64,000 nucleotides of DNA from JAGPCK01 sp041675505 (GCA_041675505.1 JBAYTR010000011.1:1-64000); one strand, 5' to 3'. Counted from the stretch's first letter, positions 41,868-51,826 are shown. Numbers and translations: made by a program. Notes: a model not told the origin generated them from the letters alone.

Positions 41868-42599
41868 ATGACGCACATAAAATTTCCTCGTTTCAATGAA
41901 ATGATACTTCATGAGGATGCTAACCTGATTATAGTGAACAAACCCGCTTATTTATCATCTCTTACTGAACGTAGCGGAGAGGGAGCCAACCTGCTTGAAA
42001 TGGCCAGAAAATATGACCCCAATGCACAGTTGTGTCATCGTTTAGATAAAGAAACCAGTGGAGTATTAATTATAGCGCGCAATCCTGAAACGTACCGTAC
42101 AGTGTCTATGCAACTTGAAAACAGAAACGTGGGCAAGTTGTACCACGCCATGGTTGCGGGTCATGCCGATTTCCAGGAAACAGTAGTGAATTTACCCATA
42201 CATGTAAATGCCAAAGGTATTGCTGCCATTGATTTCAAAAAAGGGAAAGAAGCGACTACCATGTTTCAAACCCTAAAATATTTTCTTGATTTTACGTTGG
42301 TGGGTTGTCAGCCCGTTAGCGGAAGACTGCACCAAATCAGGGTACACCTGGCTTCTCAGAATTTCCCCATTGTATGTGATGAACTTTACGGAGGCAAAAA
42401 GCCCATGCTGTCTGATTATAAACGCAAATTTAAAACAGCCAAATGGGAGAATGAAGAACCCATGATGAAACGTGTCGCGCTTCATGCCTATCAGGTGCAT
42501 TTTGAACTGGATGGACAGGACCATATGTACACGGCACCTTATCCCAAAGACTTTGAGGTATTCCTGAAATTACTGGAAAAATATAATTCGGTAGCTTAA
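41868..42599 (+). CDS. RluA-family pseudouridine synthase
   Basis: 243 aa. The catalytic aspartate is Asp60 in the motif CHRLDKETSGVL. GCQPVSGRLHQIRVHL and CDELYGG are the other family motifs. It lacks the N-terminal S4 RNA-binding domain of RluC and RluD. The RNA target (rRNA or tRNA) cannot be told from sequence. It overlaps the convergent Wzi-like gene by four bases at the stop codons. Confidence 0.93.
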   Translation: MTHIKFPRFNEMILHEDANLIIVNKPAYLSSLTERSGEGANLLEMARKYDPNAQLCHRLDKETSGVLIIARNPETYRTVSMQLENRNVGKLYHAMVAGHADFQETVVNLPIHVNAKGIAAIDFKKGKEATTMFQTLKYFLDFTLVGCQPVSGRLHQIRVHLASQNFPIVCDELYGGKKPMLSDYKRKFKTAKWENEEPMMKRVALHAYQVHFELDGQDHMYTAPYPKDFEVFLKLLEKYNSVA

Positions 42600-44293
42600 A
42601 ACAAGAACTGCCGGTGTGGTATGTTCAGCCTTACACCTAAACTCACCCACATCTCTTTGTTAGTATAGTTCCCTGTAGCGCTGCTACTATTTCGGTTACT
42701 CAGACTTCCCCAAATAAATACATTGTGTTTAATCATGTACGAGCTGTACACATCCAGGTACAAAATGGTTGTTTTATCTCCTTGAGCAATGGTGTTTCCG
42801 TACTCACGGAATCGTGTGTTGTAGTTTTTGAAAATGTTACTGCCCATGTTCGATAGCCCTGTGTCCTGGCCCGTTATAGCATAACTGCAACTTACCCGGA
42901 GGTTCAGTCTTTTTATAGGTTGGTAGCGGGCAATAGCAAGTAATTCATAAAAATTGGCACCCAACGGATGCGCTAATGGCTGACCGTAATGCGACATGTT
43001 TTGTGAGGTTCTGTAATGCGTATAGGTGTATGGTCGCACTACGTTTCCCTCTACCTGCAAATCGAGGTTACTTACGTTTAATACATCAATGTATTTCAAT
43101 CCTGTTTGTATGCCGAATTTATTGGCCCACCAGCCGTTTCCGGCACGCAGTTCACCAATTACAAACTCATCCAGTATAAACTGTCCGTACATGGAAAAAT
43201 GTTTGGCAAAGTTCCATTTATAATCTAACGCTACCATGGCATTATCAGCACTGTTCAGGTTTTGTTCAACTGAACGGTAAAAGATAATTGGGTTAAGGTA
43301 ATTCAGTTCAAAACCATTCGAACCCAAAGTGTCATTTCTGGAAAATATAACCGTTTCGGAGAGTCCGATGTTCAGGTTTTTAGCCACATTAAAACTGAGG
43401 TGGTGATGAACGGCAAATTTTTTCTCTACCAGATTACCTACACCGGTAAAACTGTTGCCGTTGAACAGTTCCATAAACAGGTTTTCATAATCGAACTTCC
43501 ACACCTTTGTATTCACCTTAAAAAACAGGTACTCGCGGGCAAAGTCAGATAAAATAAGTGAACGTACTCCGTTGCCAATCATATTACGGTCGTGCCCGAA
43601 GGTGAAGTTGATGTGGTTTTTGGCTGTTGAAAAAGTGATGTAACCTCTGGCTTGTAAATAATCGTATCCGTTTGTACCAAAACCTTTCAGGAAACCAACT
43701 CCCGGCAATGCTTTGTTGCTGTCAACCCGTTGGTCAACAAAGTAAGGAAGGCGCGCCTGATTTTCGGTAACGTAAGTATAAAACCCCACCTTGCCGGCAA
43801 TGCTTCCGCGAATTTCAGCACCACGGGTATTGCTGTAGATGGACTTGTTTCCTGCGGTGGCATCTGTAAAACCGGCATTTGCATCTAACACCGGATTGAT
43901 GTAGAGCTCAAAGTCCTTTTCACGATGAGAAAATAGAAAGGGTTTTTCTGTATAGAATTTCTTCAGTACCGGTTTTTTACTGATGGCTGAACTATCTCCG
44001 GTTACATCAAAATTGTCGATGGAAAGATAGTCGAGGTTAAATTTATCCTGTACAGAACGGTATTTGCCCGAATCGTTTATCTCGTTCAGAAAGGAGGCAA
44101 TCTGACTGCGGCTGTAAGGTTTTGTGGAAGTGTGTAAGGTTTTGCTTAATGCACCATTTTTTATTTCCAACCGGTCAATTAAGTGATAAGTCTCGCTTCC
44201 GGTGGGAACAAAGCTACTTTGCGCCATTGCCGTAAAAGCGCTGAAGAATGCCAAAGTAGTTGGTAAATAAAGATTTCTGAGCCATTTACACAT
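42596..44293 (-). CDS. Wzi-like outer membrane beta-barrel protein
   Basis: 565 aa from the ATG at 44293, with a signal peptide ending near FTAMAQ. The N-terminal 130 residues are helical (YSRSQIASFLNEINDSGKYR) and the remainder is a porin-like barrel rich in aromatic-terminated strands. It resembles capsule assembly Wzi-family proteins of Bacteroidota, including gliding-associated RemB-like members. The call is on overall plan rather than a diagnostic motif. A surface polysaccharide role is inference. Confidence 0.7.
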   Translation of the reverse strand: MCKWLRNLYLPTTLAFFSAFTAMAQSSFVPTGSETYHLIDRLEIKNGALSKTLHTSTKPYSRSQIASFLNEINDSGKYRSVQDKFNLDYLSIDNFDVTGDSSAISKKPVLKKFYTEKPFLFSHREKDFELYINPVLDANAGFTDATAGNKSIYSNTRGAEIRGSIAGKVGFYTYVTENQARLPYFVDQRVDSNKALPGVGFLKGFGTNGYDYLQARGYITFSTAKNHINFTFGHDRNMIGNGVRSLILSDFAREYLFFKVNTKVWKFDYENLFMELFNGNSFTGVGNLVEKKFAVHHHLSFNVAKNLNIGLSETVIFSRNDTLGSNGFELNYLNPIIFYRSVEQNLNSADNAMVALDYKWNFAKHFSMYGQFILDEFVIGELRAGNGWWANKFGIQTGLKYIDVLNVSNLDLQVEGNVVRPYTYTHYRTSQNMSHYGQPLAHPLGANFYELLAIARYQPIKRLNLRVSCSYAITGQDTGLSNMGSNIFKNYNTRFREYGNTIAQGDKTTILYLDVYSSYMIKHNVFIWGSLSNRNSSSATGNYTNKEMWVSLGVRLNIPHRQFLF

Positions 44294-44367
44294 CAGCACA
44301 AAGATGTATAAAAAAAATGCAACTTCAAACCTGTGCGTTTAAGATGCTCTTACTAAATTGCGGCTTT

Positions 44368-46440
44368 ATGAGTTTTGACGAAGCTAAAGTACGCATTGCC
44401 GAATTGGTGCAGGTGATTAATCACCACAATCACTTGTATTATGTGCTGGATAAACCTGTTATCAGCGATTATGAATTTGATCAGTTGTTGCAGGAACTTA
44501 TCAGTCTGGAGAAAGAACACCCTCAACTACAGGATGCCAATTCACCTACTCAACGTGTGGGTGGTACTGTAACTAAAAGTTTTCAAACCGTAAAACACAA
44601 GTATCCCATGCTTTCTCTGGGTAATACATACAGCGAAGAGGAGTTGGGTGAATTTGATGCCCGCATACGTAAATCCATTGGCGATAATTTTGAATACGTA
44701 GCCGAGTTAAAATTTGACGGACTGGCCATTAGTCTCACATATCAAAAAGGCCGTTTAGTGCGTGCCGTAACGCGTGGTGACGGTACGCAAGGTGATGATG
44801 TAACCAACAACGTTAAAACCATTCGCAGTGTACCGTTGCAATTACCAGCGGGTGATTATCCCGATGAGTTTGAGATTCGCGGGGAAGTATTTATGCACCT
44901 GAAACAATTTGAAAGGCTGAATTCAGAACTGACGAAAGAGTTAAGAGAAAAAGGTTACGATGACGAGGAGATAGCAGAGCAGTTGTATAAAAATCCGCGC
45001 AATTTTGCTTCAGGTTCTCTCAAAATGCAGGACTCCGCAGAGGTGGCCAAAAGACAACTGGATTGTTTTCTCTACTTTATTTACAGTGATGAACCCGTTG
45101 CTGAAACACATGCAGAAAGCTTGAAAAAGGCCGCTGCCTGGGGCTTTAAAGTATCAGACCATTATAAGGTGTGTACCAACATGGAGCAGGTAATGGCATT
45201 TATTCACCAGTACGATAAAGAACGCGAACAGCTTAGTTATGATATTGACGGGGTTGTTGTTAAGGTAAACAATTACCGGCAGCAGGAAGAGTTGGGCTTT
45301 ACAGCAAAAAATCCTCGCTGGGCCATTTCCTATAAATACAAGGCGCAAAGTGCCTCTACGCAATTGCTCAAGGTAACTTATCAGGTAGGGCGCACGGGGG
45401 CAATTACTCCCGTAGCCAATTTAAAACCTGTGCAATTAGCCGGTACTACTGTTAAACGGGCCAGCTTGTACAATGCTGATGAAATAGACCGACTTGACTT
45501 ACACGAACACGATACAGTTTTTGTAGAAAAAGGCGGAGAGATTATACCCAAAATTACCGGAGTTGATTTATCAAAAAGACAATTGTTCTCAGCGAAAATA
45601 GACTACGCCTCTAATTGTCCTGAATGCGATACCCCTTTGGTACGTAAGGAAGGAGAAGCAGTTCACTATTGTACCAACGAACAAGGTTGCCCCCCACAAC
45701 TCAAAGGCAAAATTGAACATTTCATCGGACGTAAGGCGATGAATATTGATAGTTTGGGTGCCGAAACAGTAAGTGGTTTATTTGATAAGGGGTTAATACG
45801 AACTTATGCTGATTTGTATGAACTCACCTACGAGCAGTTGATAGGATTAGAGTTTACTGTGGGTGAAGATGACTCGCTTAAAAAACGCAGCTTGCAGGAA
45901 AAGTCAGTGCAAAATATTCTGAAGGGTATCGAAGATTCGAAACAAGTTCCGTTTGAACGTGTGCTTTTTGCAATGGGCATTCGTATGGTGGGAGAAACAG
46001 TTGCGAAAAAGCTGGCTCAGCGTTTTCAGAATTTGCACAACTTAATGCAGGCCACTTATGAAGAGTTGGTTGCGGTGAGTGAAATAGGAGGAAAGATAGC
46101 TGAACAGGTAATTAAGTTCTTTGCTGAAGATGCGAACAAACTTTTGGTAGAACAATTGGCAGCAGCCGGACTGCAACTGGAAATTAAAGAAGAAGAAGGT
46201 TTTGAGCGGACTGAAAAACTAGCGGGTAAGAGTTTTCTGGTATCAGGTGTGTTTGCCATGAGTCGTGATGATATAAAGAAACTGATAGAGTCTAACGGAG
46301 GACGTAACGTGAGTAGTGTTTCAGGAAAACTGGATTATCTTGTAGCCGGAGATAAGATGGGGCCGGAGAAATTGAAGAAAGCTACTGACCTCAACATTAA
46401 AATTATTACTGAACAGGAATTTTTAGAGATGATAGCATGA
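44368..46440 (+). CDS. ligA: NAD+-dependent DNA ligase LigA
   Basis: 690 aa from the ATG at 44368, where LigA homologues begin; an upstream in-frame ATG at 44317 adds 17 unrelated residues. It seals nicks in replication and repair using NAD+. The adenylation lysine is Lys115 in AELKFDGLAIS. An OB fold, a four-Cys zinc finger (NCPECDTPLVRKEGEAVHYC, then C at the next step), a HhH domain and a C-terminal BRCT domain (LAGKSFLVSGVFAMSRDD) follow. Its stop overlaps the DUF6913 start (ATGA). Confidence 0.97.
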   Translation: MSFDEAKVRIAELVQVINHHNHLYYVLDKPVISDYEFDQLLQELISLEKEHPQLQDANSPTQRVGGTVTKSFQTVKHKYPMLSLGNTYSEEELGEFDARIRKSIGDNFEYVAELKFDGLAISLTYQKGRLVRAVTRGDGTQGDDVTNNVKTIRSVPLQLPAGDYPDEFEIRGEVFMHLKQFERLNSELTKELREKGYDDEEIAEQLYKNPRNFASGSLKMQDSAEVAKRQLDCFLYFIYSDEPVAETHAESLKKAAAWGFKVSDHYKVCTNMEQVMAFIHQYDKEREQLSYDIDGVVVKVNNYRQQEELGFTAKNPRWAISYKYKAQSASTQLLKVTYQVGRTGAITPVANLKPVQLAGTTVKRASLYNADEIDRLDLHEHDTVFVEKGGEIIPKITGVDLSKRQLFSAKIDYASNCPECDTPLVRKEGEAVHYCTNEQGCPPQLKGKIEHFIGRKAMNIDSLGAETVSGLFDKGLIRTYADLYELTYEQLIGLEFTVGEDDSLKKRSLQEKSVQNILKGIEDSKQVPFERVLFAMGIRMVGETVAKKLAQRFQNLHNLMQATYEELVAVSEIGGKIAEQVIKFFAEDANKLLVEQLAAAGLQLEIKEEEGFERTEKLAGKSFLVSGVFAMSRDDIKKLIESNGGRNVSSVSGKLDYLVAGDKMGPEKLKKATDLNIKIITEQEFLEMIA

Positions 46441-46976
46441 AGTGGATTGAAGATATAAAGAAGAAATTAGGACGAATTGCATTAGATAAACAGGTGAAAT
46501 CACTGCGCCAGGTGCGCAACATAAAGAAGTTTGATGATGCTGCTTACATTGGCATTTTGTACGATGCAACAGACGATGAGCATGCCAAAATAGTGCAGGA
46601 TTATTCCGCACAACTGAAGGCGCAGGGAAAGAAAGTTTTTTTGTTGGGTTTTGTAAATGAGAAGGAACTTCCTTTTAAGTATAAGTTTCTGGCCTATACC
46701 GAATACTTCTGGCTCAAAAATTTGAGTTGGAATTACCTGCCCAGTGCAGAATCTGTAGGGCGTTTTATTAATGAAGAGTTTGATTTTTTACTTAACCTCT
46801 ACATTGATCAAACCTTGTGGCTCGAGGCTGTTTCAGGCCTTTCACATGCCGGTTTAAGGGTGGGGAAATTCAGGCCCAAAAGCGAACTGTATTTCGACCT
46901 GATGATTGATACAGGTAATGACAACACACTAACCAACTACATTCAACAAGTAGACAGATACATTAAATCAGTATAA
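46437..46976 (+). CDS. DUF6913 family protein
   Basis: 179 aa, no signal peptide, Bacteroidota-specific. The sequence follows the DUF6913 family (basic N-terminal helix, then IGILYDATDDEHAKIVQDYS and DLLIDLSLEKCLPLK-type core replaced here by FLLNLYIDQTLWLEAVSGLS). Its function is unknown. It overlaps ligA by 4 bp and precedes dapA by one base, so the three genes form one transcription unit. A link to DNA ligation or to lysine synthesis cannot be told from this arrangement. Confidence 0.85.
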   Translation: MKWIEDIKKKLGRIALDKQVKSLRQVRNIKKFDDAAYIGILYDATDDEHAKIVQDYSAQLKAQGKKVFLLGFVNEKELPFKYKFLAYTEYFWLKNLSWNYLPSAESVGRFINEEFDFLLNLYIDQTLWLEAVSGLSHAGLRVGKFRPKSELYFDLMIDTGNDNTLTNYIQQVDRYIKSV

Positions 46977-46977
46977 C

Positions 46978-47856
46978 ATGAGTACATCATTTACAGGAAC
47001 AGGAGTGGCCATTGTTACTCCGTTTACATCAGCCGGAGAAGTTGACTTCACTGCTTTGGAAAAAATTATTAACCACCTGGTGGCAGGTAAGGTAGAATAT
47101 CTGGTGGTTTTAGGTACCACAGGAGAAACCGCTACCTTAACTAAGGAGGAAAAGAAAAAGATATACGCATTTGTAGCGGAGAAAGCAGCCGGAAAAGTAG
47201 GACTGGTTGCCGGAATAGGAGGGAACAACACCCGTGAAGTAGTGGAAACCATTGAACATTTCGACTTTACCGGATACAACGGAATTCTTTCAGTGAGTCC
47301 GTATTACAACAAGCCCAATCAGCAGGGTATTTACCTGCATTACAAAGCTGTTTCTGAATGTACAGATAAACCCATCATTTTGTACAATGTTCCGGGCCGC
47401 ACCGGAGCCAACATGACTGCTGATACCACACTTCGATTGGCACACGATTTCAAAAATTTTGTGGCCATGAAAGAAGCCTCAGGCAATTTTGACCAGTGCA
47501 TGGAAATTATTAAAAATAAACCAAAGGATTTCCTGGTGATTTCAGGTGACGATGCTTATACCTTGCCTTTTATCAGCATAGGGATGGCCGGAGTTATTTC
47601 TGTTGTGGCCAATGCCTATCCGTTAAAATTTTCTGACATGGTGAGAACTGCTTTAGCCGGAAACATAACAGGAGCTCGTGCTGCTCATTATGATTTACTC
47701 GATACCATGAAACTCATCTTTGCTGACGGTTCACCGGGCGGCATTAAAGTAATACTTGAAGCGATGGGCCTGTGTGAAAATGTAGTTCGACTTCCATTAG
47801 CTCCCGTTAGCAGCAGTGTTAAAACTCAGTTGCTGGAAGCTATGAAGAGCGTTTAG
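46978..47856 (+). CDS. dapA: 4-hydroxy-tetrahydrodipicolinate synthase DapA
   Basis: 292 aa. A TIM-barrel aldolase that condenses pyruvate and aspartate semialdehyde in the lysine and diaminopimelate pathway. It has the Schiff-base lysine Lys165 (FVAMKEASGN), Tyr136 (YNVPGRTG) and the Thr47-Thr48 loop (VLGTTGE). All active-site residues are intact. It follows the DUF6913 gene by one base. The convergent SulP-carbonic anhydrase gene overlaps its 3' end by four bases. Confidence 0.97.
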   Translation: MSTSFTGTGVAIVTPFTSAGEVDFTALEKIINHLVAGKVEYLVVLGTTGETATLTKEEKKKIYAFVAEKAAGKVGLVAGIGGNNTREVVETIEHFDFTGYNGILSVSPYYNKPNQQGIYLHYKAVSECTDKPIILYNVPGRTGANMTADTTLRLAHDFKNFVAMKEASGNFDQCMEIIKNKPKDFLVISGDDAYTLPFISIGMAGVISVVANAYPLKFSDMVRTALAGNITGARAAHYDLLDTMKLIFADGSPGGIKVILEAMGLCENVVRLPLAPVSSSVKTQLLEAMKSV

Positions 47857-50066
47857 TACATCTTATAGATTTTTTCATACTCCTTGAACTCGTGTTCTTC
47901 CTGAACTTTCAAATCCTGAAGTTCACCGTTGCTGATGTCATATACCCAACCGTGTAAATCTGGGAAGCCATATTGCTGGCGGTTACGTTGTACGTAAGAC
48001 GTTTTCATCAGGTTAAAGATTTGCTCCCTTACTGAGAGTTCTACCATGCGTCTCAGTTTCTGATCAGGGTCTTCAATGGCATTTATTTCATGCTGGTGCA
48101 AACGTTGTACGTCTTTGATGTTACGCAACCATTTGTCAATTAAACCGTGTGGTTGTTGCTCCATAGCAGCTTTAATTCCACCGCACCCGTAGTGCCCGCA
48201 AACGATGATGTGTTTTACGTTTAGCACCTCTACAGAGTATTGCACAACAGACATCAGGTTGATATCCGTATTAACCACCAGATTGGCAATATTACGGTGT
48301 ACAAACATTTCACCCGGTTCGGTTCCTGTAATCTCATTGGCAGGTACACGACTGTCTGAGCAGCCTATAAATAAGTATTCAGGAGCTTGCCCCTCAGCCT
48401 GACGTGCAAAGTAATCTGGATCATCTTTTGTTTTATCTGTAATCCATTTTTTGTTGCCTTTAAGTAGACGGGCATACGATTCCAGCATGCTTTGTTTCAC
48501 ATCTAATTTATTTTCTTCCATATTTATTCCTCCCAAAAATACCTGAATGTTATTCTGTTTTGCTTTTTCTCTGAATTCATTAATGGCTTCCATAACGTCC
48601 TTGTCCATGTAAAGACTTCTTGATGCATCTAATTCTACAATGGAGTCGGGTTTTATTTTTTCGAGTTCTTTGAGCAATTTATATTTATGCAGAAAAGTAA
48701 CATTTTCACCTAAGCTTATCCGTATACGTTTGCCGTAGTCAACTACCTTTAAAACCGGTGCATTGTAATTGTTGCGAATGATAAAAATAAGTGCTACGCC
48801 TAATCCTATCAGCACGCCATACAGCAGGTCAATTCGTACAATAGCAAATATGGTTATGGCAAAAGGTATAAACTGATCCCATCCTCTTTTGTAGTAGTAT
48901 GCAAAACTTTTTACATCCAACAGTTTATATCCGGTAAACACCAGAATAGAAGCCAAACTTGCTAAAGGGATAAGGTTGATAAAAGGAGCAAAAAAGATAA
49001 CAGACAGTACAATAAATGCCCCGTGAAAAATAGTAGATGCCTTACTTTTGGCACCGGCTGCAATATTAACAGAGCCCCGAACAATAACAGCCGTCATCGG
49101 GATTCCTCCGAAAAGTGCTGCGGTCATGTTACCTGCACCCTGAGCAAGCAATTCTCTGTTGGGGGGCGAGGTTCTGGACCAGGGGTCAATTTTATCTATT
49201 GCTTCCAATGATAACAATGTTTCTATAGAAGCTACAATGGCCAGTGTTATAGCAATTTTATATACTTTGATGTTGGACAATGCGCCCCAGTTAGGCAGTG
49301 TGGTATTTTGAAAAAAGGCATCAAAACTGTTAATGGAGGGTACATTTACCAAATGATCAGGACTAAGCAGCAAGGTTTCATTTGTAGCAAAAATCATGTT
49401 CAGCACAATACCCAAGAGTACCACAACGAGCGAGCCCGGCACAGTTTTTAATTTCTTTGCAACTACTTTTTCCCAAAAGAAAAGCACGCCAATACTCAAT
49501 ACACCAATAAGCAGGATACCATATTCAATGTGCTTTAAAGAATGTATAAAGATGGTGAGCGAACTTGTTTCCACATCCTTAGGTAAATGATAGGTCTCGT
49601 TTAAATCCTGCTCTGCAATATTAAATTGCTCCACACCCATTTCTTCAATATCATACCCTATCATGTGCGGAAATTGCTTCATGATGAGCAGGATGCCTAT
49701 GGCCGAAAGCATTCCTTTGATTACACTGTTGGGAATGTAATTAGCGATAGATCCCAGTTTTAGTAAACCCAAGGTTATTTGTATGGCACCGGCTATAAAT
49801 ACAGCCACCAAAAACATATCAAAAGAACCCAACTGACTGATGGCGGCTAAAACAATTGCGGTTAAACCTGCCGCAGGACCACTTACACTTAAAGAGGATT
49901 TACTTATTGCACCCACTAATAAACCTCCTGTGGCACCGGTAATCAATCCGGCAATAAGAGGAGCGCCCGAAGCATGTGCAATTCCTAAACACAGCGGAAT
50001 AGCGACAAAGAATACAGCTAAACTTGCAGGTAAATCGTTTTTGATGTTTTTAAAGAAATCTTTCAT
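47853..50066 (-). CDS. SulP anion transporter fused to beta-carbonic anhydrase
   Basis: 737 aa. The N-terminal half (about 1-430) is a SulP transporter with 10 or more membrane segments (VSGPAAGLTAIV, GGIPMTAVIVRGSVNIAAGAKS). A STAS-like domain (about 440-515) follows. The C-terminal 200 residues are a beta-carbonic anhydrase with the zinc ligands Cys569, His625 and Cys628 and the CSDSR dyad (Asp571, Arg573). This domain order is known in some bacteria and suggests bicarbonate uptake coupled to CO2 hydration. A terminator of the upstream thioredoxin gene lies right before its start. Confidence 0.95.
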   Translation of the reverse strand: MKDFFKNIKNDLPASLAVFFVAIPLCLGIAHASGAPLIAGLITGATGGLLVGAISKSSLSVSGPAAGLTAIVLAAISQLGSFDMFLVAVFIAGAIQITLGLLKLGSIANYIPNSVIKGMLSAIGILLIMKQFPHMIGYDIEEMGVEQFNIAEQDLNETYHLPKDVETSSLTIFIHSLKHIEYGILLIGVLSIGVLFFWEKVVAKKLKTVPGSLVVVLLGIVLNMIFATNETLLLSPDHLVNVPSINSFDAFFQNTTLPNWGALSNIKVYKIAITLAIVASIETLLSLEAIDKIDPWSRTSPPNRELLAQGAGNMTAALFGGIPMTAVIVRGSVNIAAGAKSKASTIFHGAFIVLSVIFFAPFINLIPLASLASILVFTGYKLLDVKSFAYYYKRGWDQFIPFAITIFAIVRIDLLYGVLIGLGVALIFIIRNNYNAPVLKVVDYGKRIRISLGENVTFLHKYKLLKELEKIKPDSIVELDASRSLYMDKDVMEAINEFREKAKQNNIQVFLGGINMEENKLDVKQSMLESYARLLKGNKKWITDKTKDDPDYFARQAEGQAPEYLFIGCSDSRVPANEITGTEPGEMFVHRNIANLVVNTDINLMSVVQYSVEVLNVKHIIVCGHYGCGGIKAAMEQQPHGLIDKWLRNIKDVQRLHQHEINAIEDPDQKLRRMVELSVREQIFNLMKTSYVQRNRQQYGFPDLHGWVYDISNGELQDLKVQEEHEFKEYEKIYKMY

Positions 50067-50074
50067 ATAGCTGT

Positions 50075-50108
50075 AAAAAAATAAAGCAACAGTGTGTGCT
50101 GTTGCTTT
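50075..50108 (-). terminator. Rho-independent terminator between thioredoxin and SulP genes
   Basis: AAAGCAACAG (50083-50092) pairs perfectly with CTGTTGCTTT (50099-50108) around TGTGTG. On the minus strand a T-rich tract follows (positions 50082-50075). It starts 16 bp past the thioredoxin stop and ends 9 bp before the SulP start. Confidence 0.9.
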
Positions 50109-50124
50109 GATATATAGTAAGGAA

Positions 50125-50586
50125 TTATTTTGCTTTTTTGCGTTCGAGCATTTGTCTCAGAATGTCTTTGAAAGCATCAGGTTTTTTATACCCCACTTCC
50201 ATTACAAACTCATTCTTTTTAGGGAAATAAAAGACTGTGGTAGGGTAGCCTGAGAGTTGGTTGTTGGAAATAACTCCTACAAACTGATCTCCGGTGTATT
50301 TCTTACCATCGTAAGTATAGGTAGCACCCGCTATTTCAGGATTAAACTTTACGGGAACAAAATCTTTGTTTATAGTGGCTACAATTTCTGCATTGGCAAA
50401 TGTTTCACGATCCATAACCTTGCACCATCCGCACCAATCAGTGTATACATCTACCACCATTATCTTATTTTTCTTTTTGGCTATCTCGTAGCCTTCATTC
50501 CATCCCAGCCATTTTAATTCTTCTGTAGCCGGTATGAATGCAAAAAATAACAAGGCGACAACAGGTAAAGCAAGTAACTTTTTCAT
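50125..50586 (-). CDS. Exported thioredoxin-fold protein
   Basis: 153 aa with a signal sequence (MKKLLALPVVALLFFAF). A thioredoxin fold with the redox site Cys52-Gly-Trp-Cys55 in DVYTDWCGWCKVMDRET resembles the DUF255/thioredoxin_7 type, also seen in DsbD C-terminal domains. A cis-proline is in LSGYPTTVFYF. It is periplasmic and its partner is unknown. It stands alone with its own terminator. Confidence 0.9.
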   Translation of the reverse strand: MKKLLALPVVALLFFAFIPATEELKWLGWNEGYEIAKKKNKIMVVDVYTDWCGWCKVMDRETFANAEIVATINKDFVPVKFNPEIAGATYTYDGKKYTGDQFVGVISNNQLSGYPTTVFYFPKKNEFVMEVGYKKPDAFKDILRQMLERKKAK

Positions 50587-50656
50587 TTTATCTGATTATT
50601 AATAGTTTCAAAAATACGACACTACTTGTTAGCAAACAATATGCCCGGATTGATTT

Positions 50657-51826
50657 TTAACGGGTGAAGAGGTTGATTAATTTGTAAGTTTCTTCAAAAT
50701 GAACACCTTGTTTTATGCCTCGTTCGGTTCCAAGCCTTACTACAACAAGGTTTCTATGTGGTACAACAATAATGTACTGTCCAAGTATTCCGCGGGCATA
50801 ATGAACCGGACGCCCTTCATAAGTTGTGAGCCACCATTGGTAACCATAAAAATCACAAATGTCTCCTTTTTCTGTTTTTACCATGTTGGGTGTTAATGCA
50901 GCCTGAAGAAAGGTGGAAGAAATGATCTGCTTGCCTTTCCAGTTGCCTTCATGCAATACGAGGTTTCCTATGCGGGCAAAGTCGGTAGCATTGCTGTTAA
51001 TGCAGCAGTATGCCTTTTCATTCCCGTTCTCTTTGTCTAAACTCCATAAGGCTGTGTGTTCAGCCTGAACCGGGATCCAGAGTTTTTCTGAGCAATAATC
51101 GGCCAGTTTTTTTCCGGTGGCCTTTTCCAACACCATTTGCAAGGTTTGAGTATCTCCGCTTTTGTATTTCCAAACTGTGCCCGGGGAGTATTTTACTGAG
51201 AGGGAATTGATAAGTGAATGAAGGTCTTTGCCGTAGTATGCTTGTGTAGAGTGACAGAAAGGGGTGGTGTAGTCTTCTTCAAAATTCAACCCTGAACTCA
51301 TGGTTAATAAATGTCTGATGGTAATGAGTTTTTTATCACCGTTGGCAAACTCGGGCAGGTAAAGGGCAACGGCATCATCAATACTTTTAATTTTTCCTTC
51401 ATCAATAGCAATTCCGGTAAGTAGTCCCACTACACTTTTGGCAACAGAAAAAGAGTTGGACAAACTGTTGGAGGAGTAACCGTCCCAATACTGTTCATGC
51501 AGTAGAGAATCATTTTGTACAGCAACAATGGCCACCGTTCCCAAATCTTTGAAGAAAGTTTCTTCTTCTTCAGTTAATCTGATGGTATTGATTCGGCTGC
51601 TTTGTGGCCACTTAACTCCATCCAATGCTTTAACGGGTCTATTGTAAAAGATGGTGTAGTCGTCTAAATCAGGAGTTGTATGAATAAATGCGCGGGCCAC
51701 ATACTCATAACCGCACAGCACCAATGTAGAGTACATGAGTAGTAGTAAAGAGATAAGGCCGGTGAGCCATTTTACTATTTTGAGTTTCAAACTTGCGTGA
51801 AAATAATTCTCTGCCGGTAAAATCAA
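50657..51826 (-). CDS. Serine hydrolase of the beta-lactamase/PBP4-type family
   Basis: 389 aa with an N-terminal membrane segment (about 20-42). The nucleophile motif is Ser127-Val-Ala-Lys130 (SFSVAKSVVG), followed by IRHLLTMSSGLNFEED. The second motif YKSGD lies near residue 215, and the third (HARG-like) is YARGILGQ near 347. It belongs to the family of 6-aminohexanoate hydrolases and class C-like esterases, with unknown substrate. The start is a TTG, because no ATG lies ahead of the membrane segment. It follows the LTA-synthase-like gene by 35 bp. Confidence 0.85.
   Translation of the reverse strand: MILPAENYFHASLKLKIVKWLTGLISLLLLMYSTLVLCGYEYVARAFIHTTPDLDDYTIFYNRPVKALDGVKWPQSSRINTIRLTEEEETFFKDLGTVAIVAVQNDSLLHEQYWDGYSSNSLSNSFSVAKSVVGLLTGIAIDEGKIKSIDDAVALYLPEFANGDKKLITIRHLLTMSSGLNFEEDYTTPFCHSTQAYYGKDLHSLINSLSVKYSPGTVWKYKSGDTQTLQMVLEKATGKKLADYCSEKLWIPVQAEHTALWSLDKENGNEKAYCCINSNATDFARIGNLVLHEGNWKGKQIISSTFLQAALTPNMVKTEKGDICDFYGYQWWLTTYEGRPVHYARGILGQYIIVVPHRNLVVVRLGTERGIKQGVHFEETYKLINLFTR

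Noticed and set aside
44317..44367. Longer LigA start at 44317
   Set aside because: The extra 17 residues are not LigA-like. Homologues begin near the ATG at 44368.
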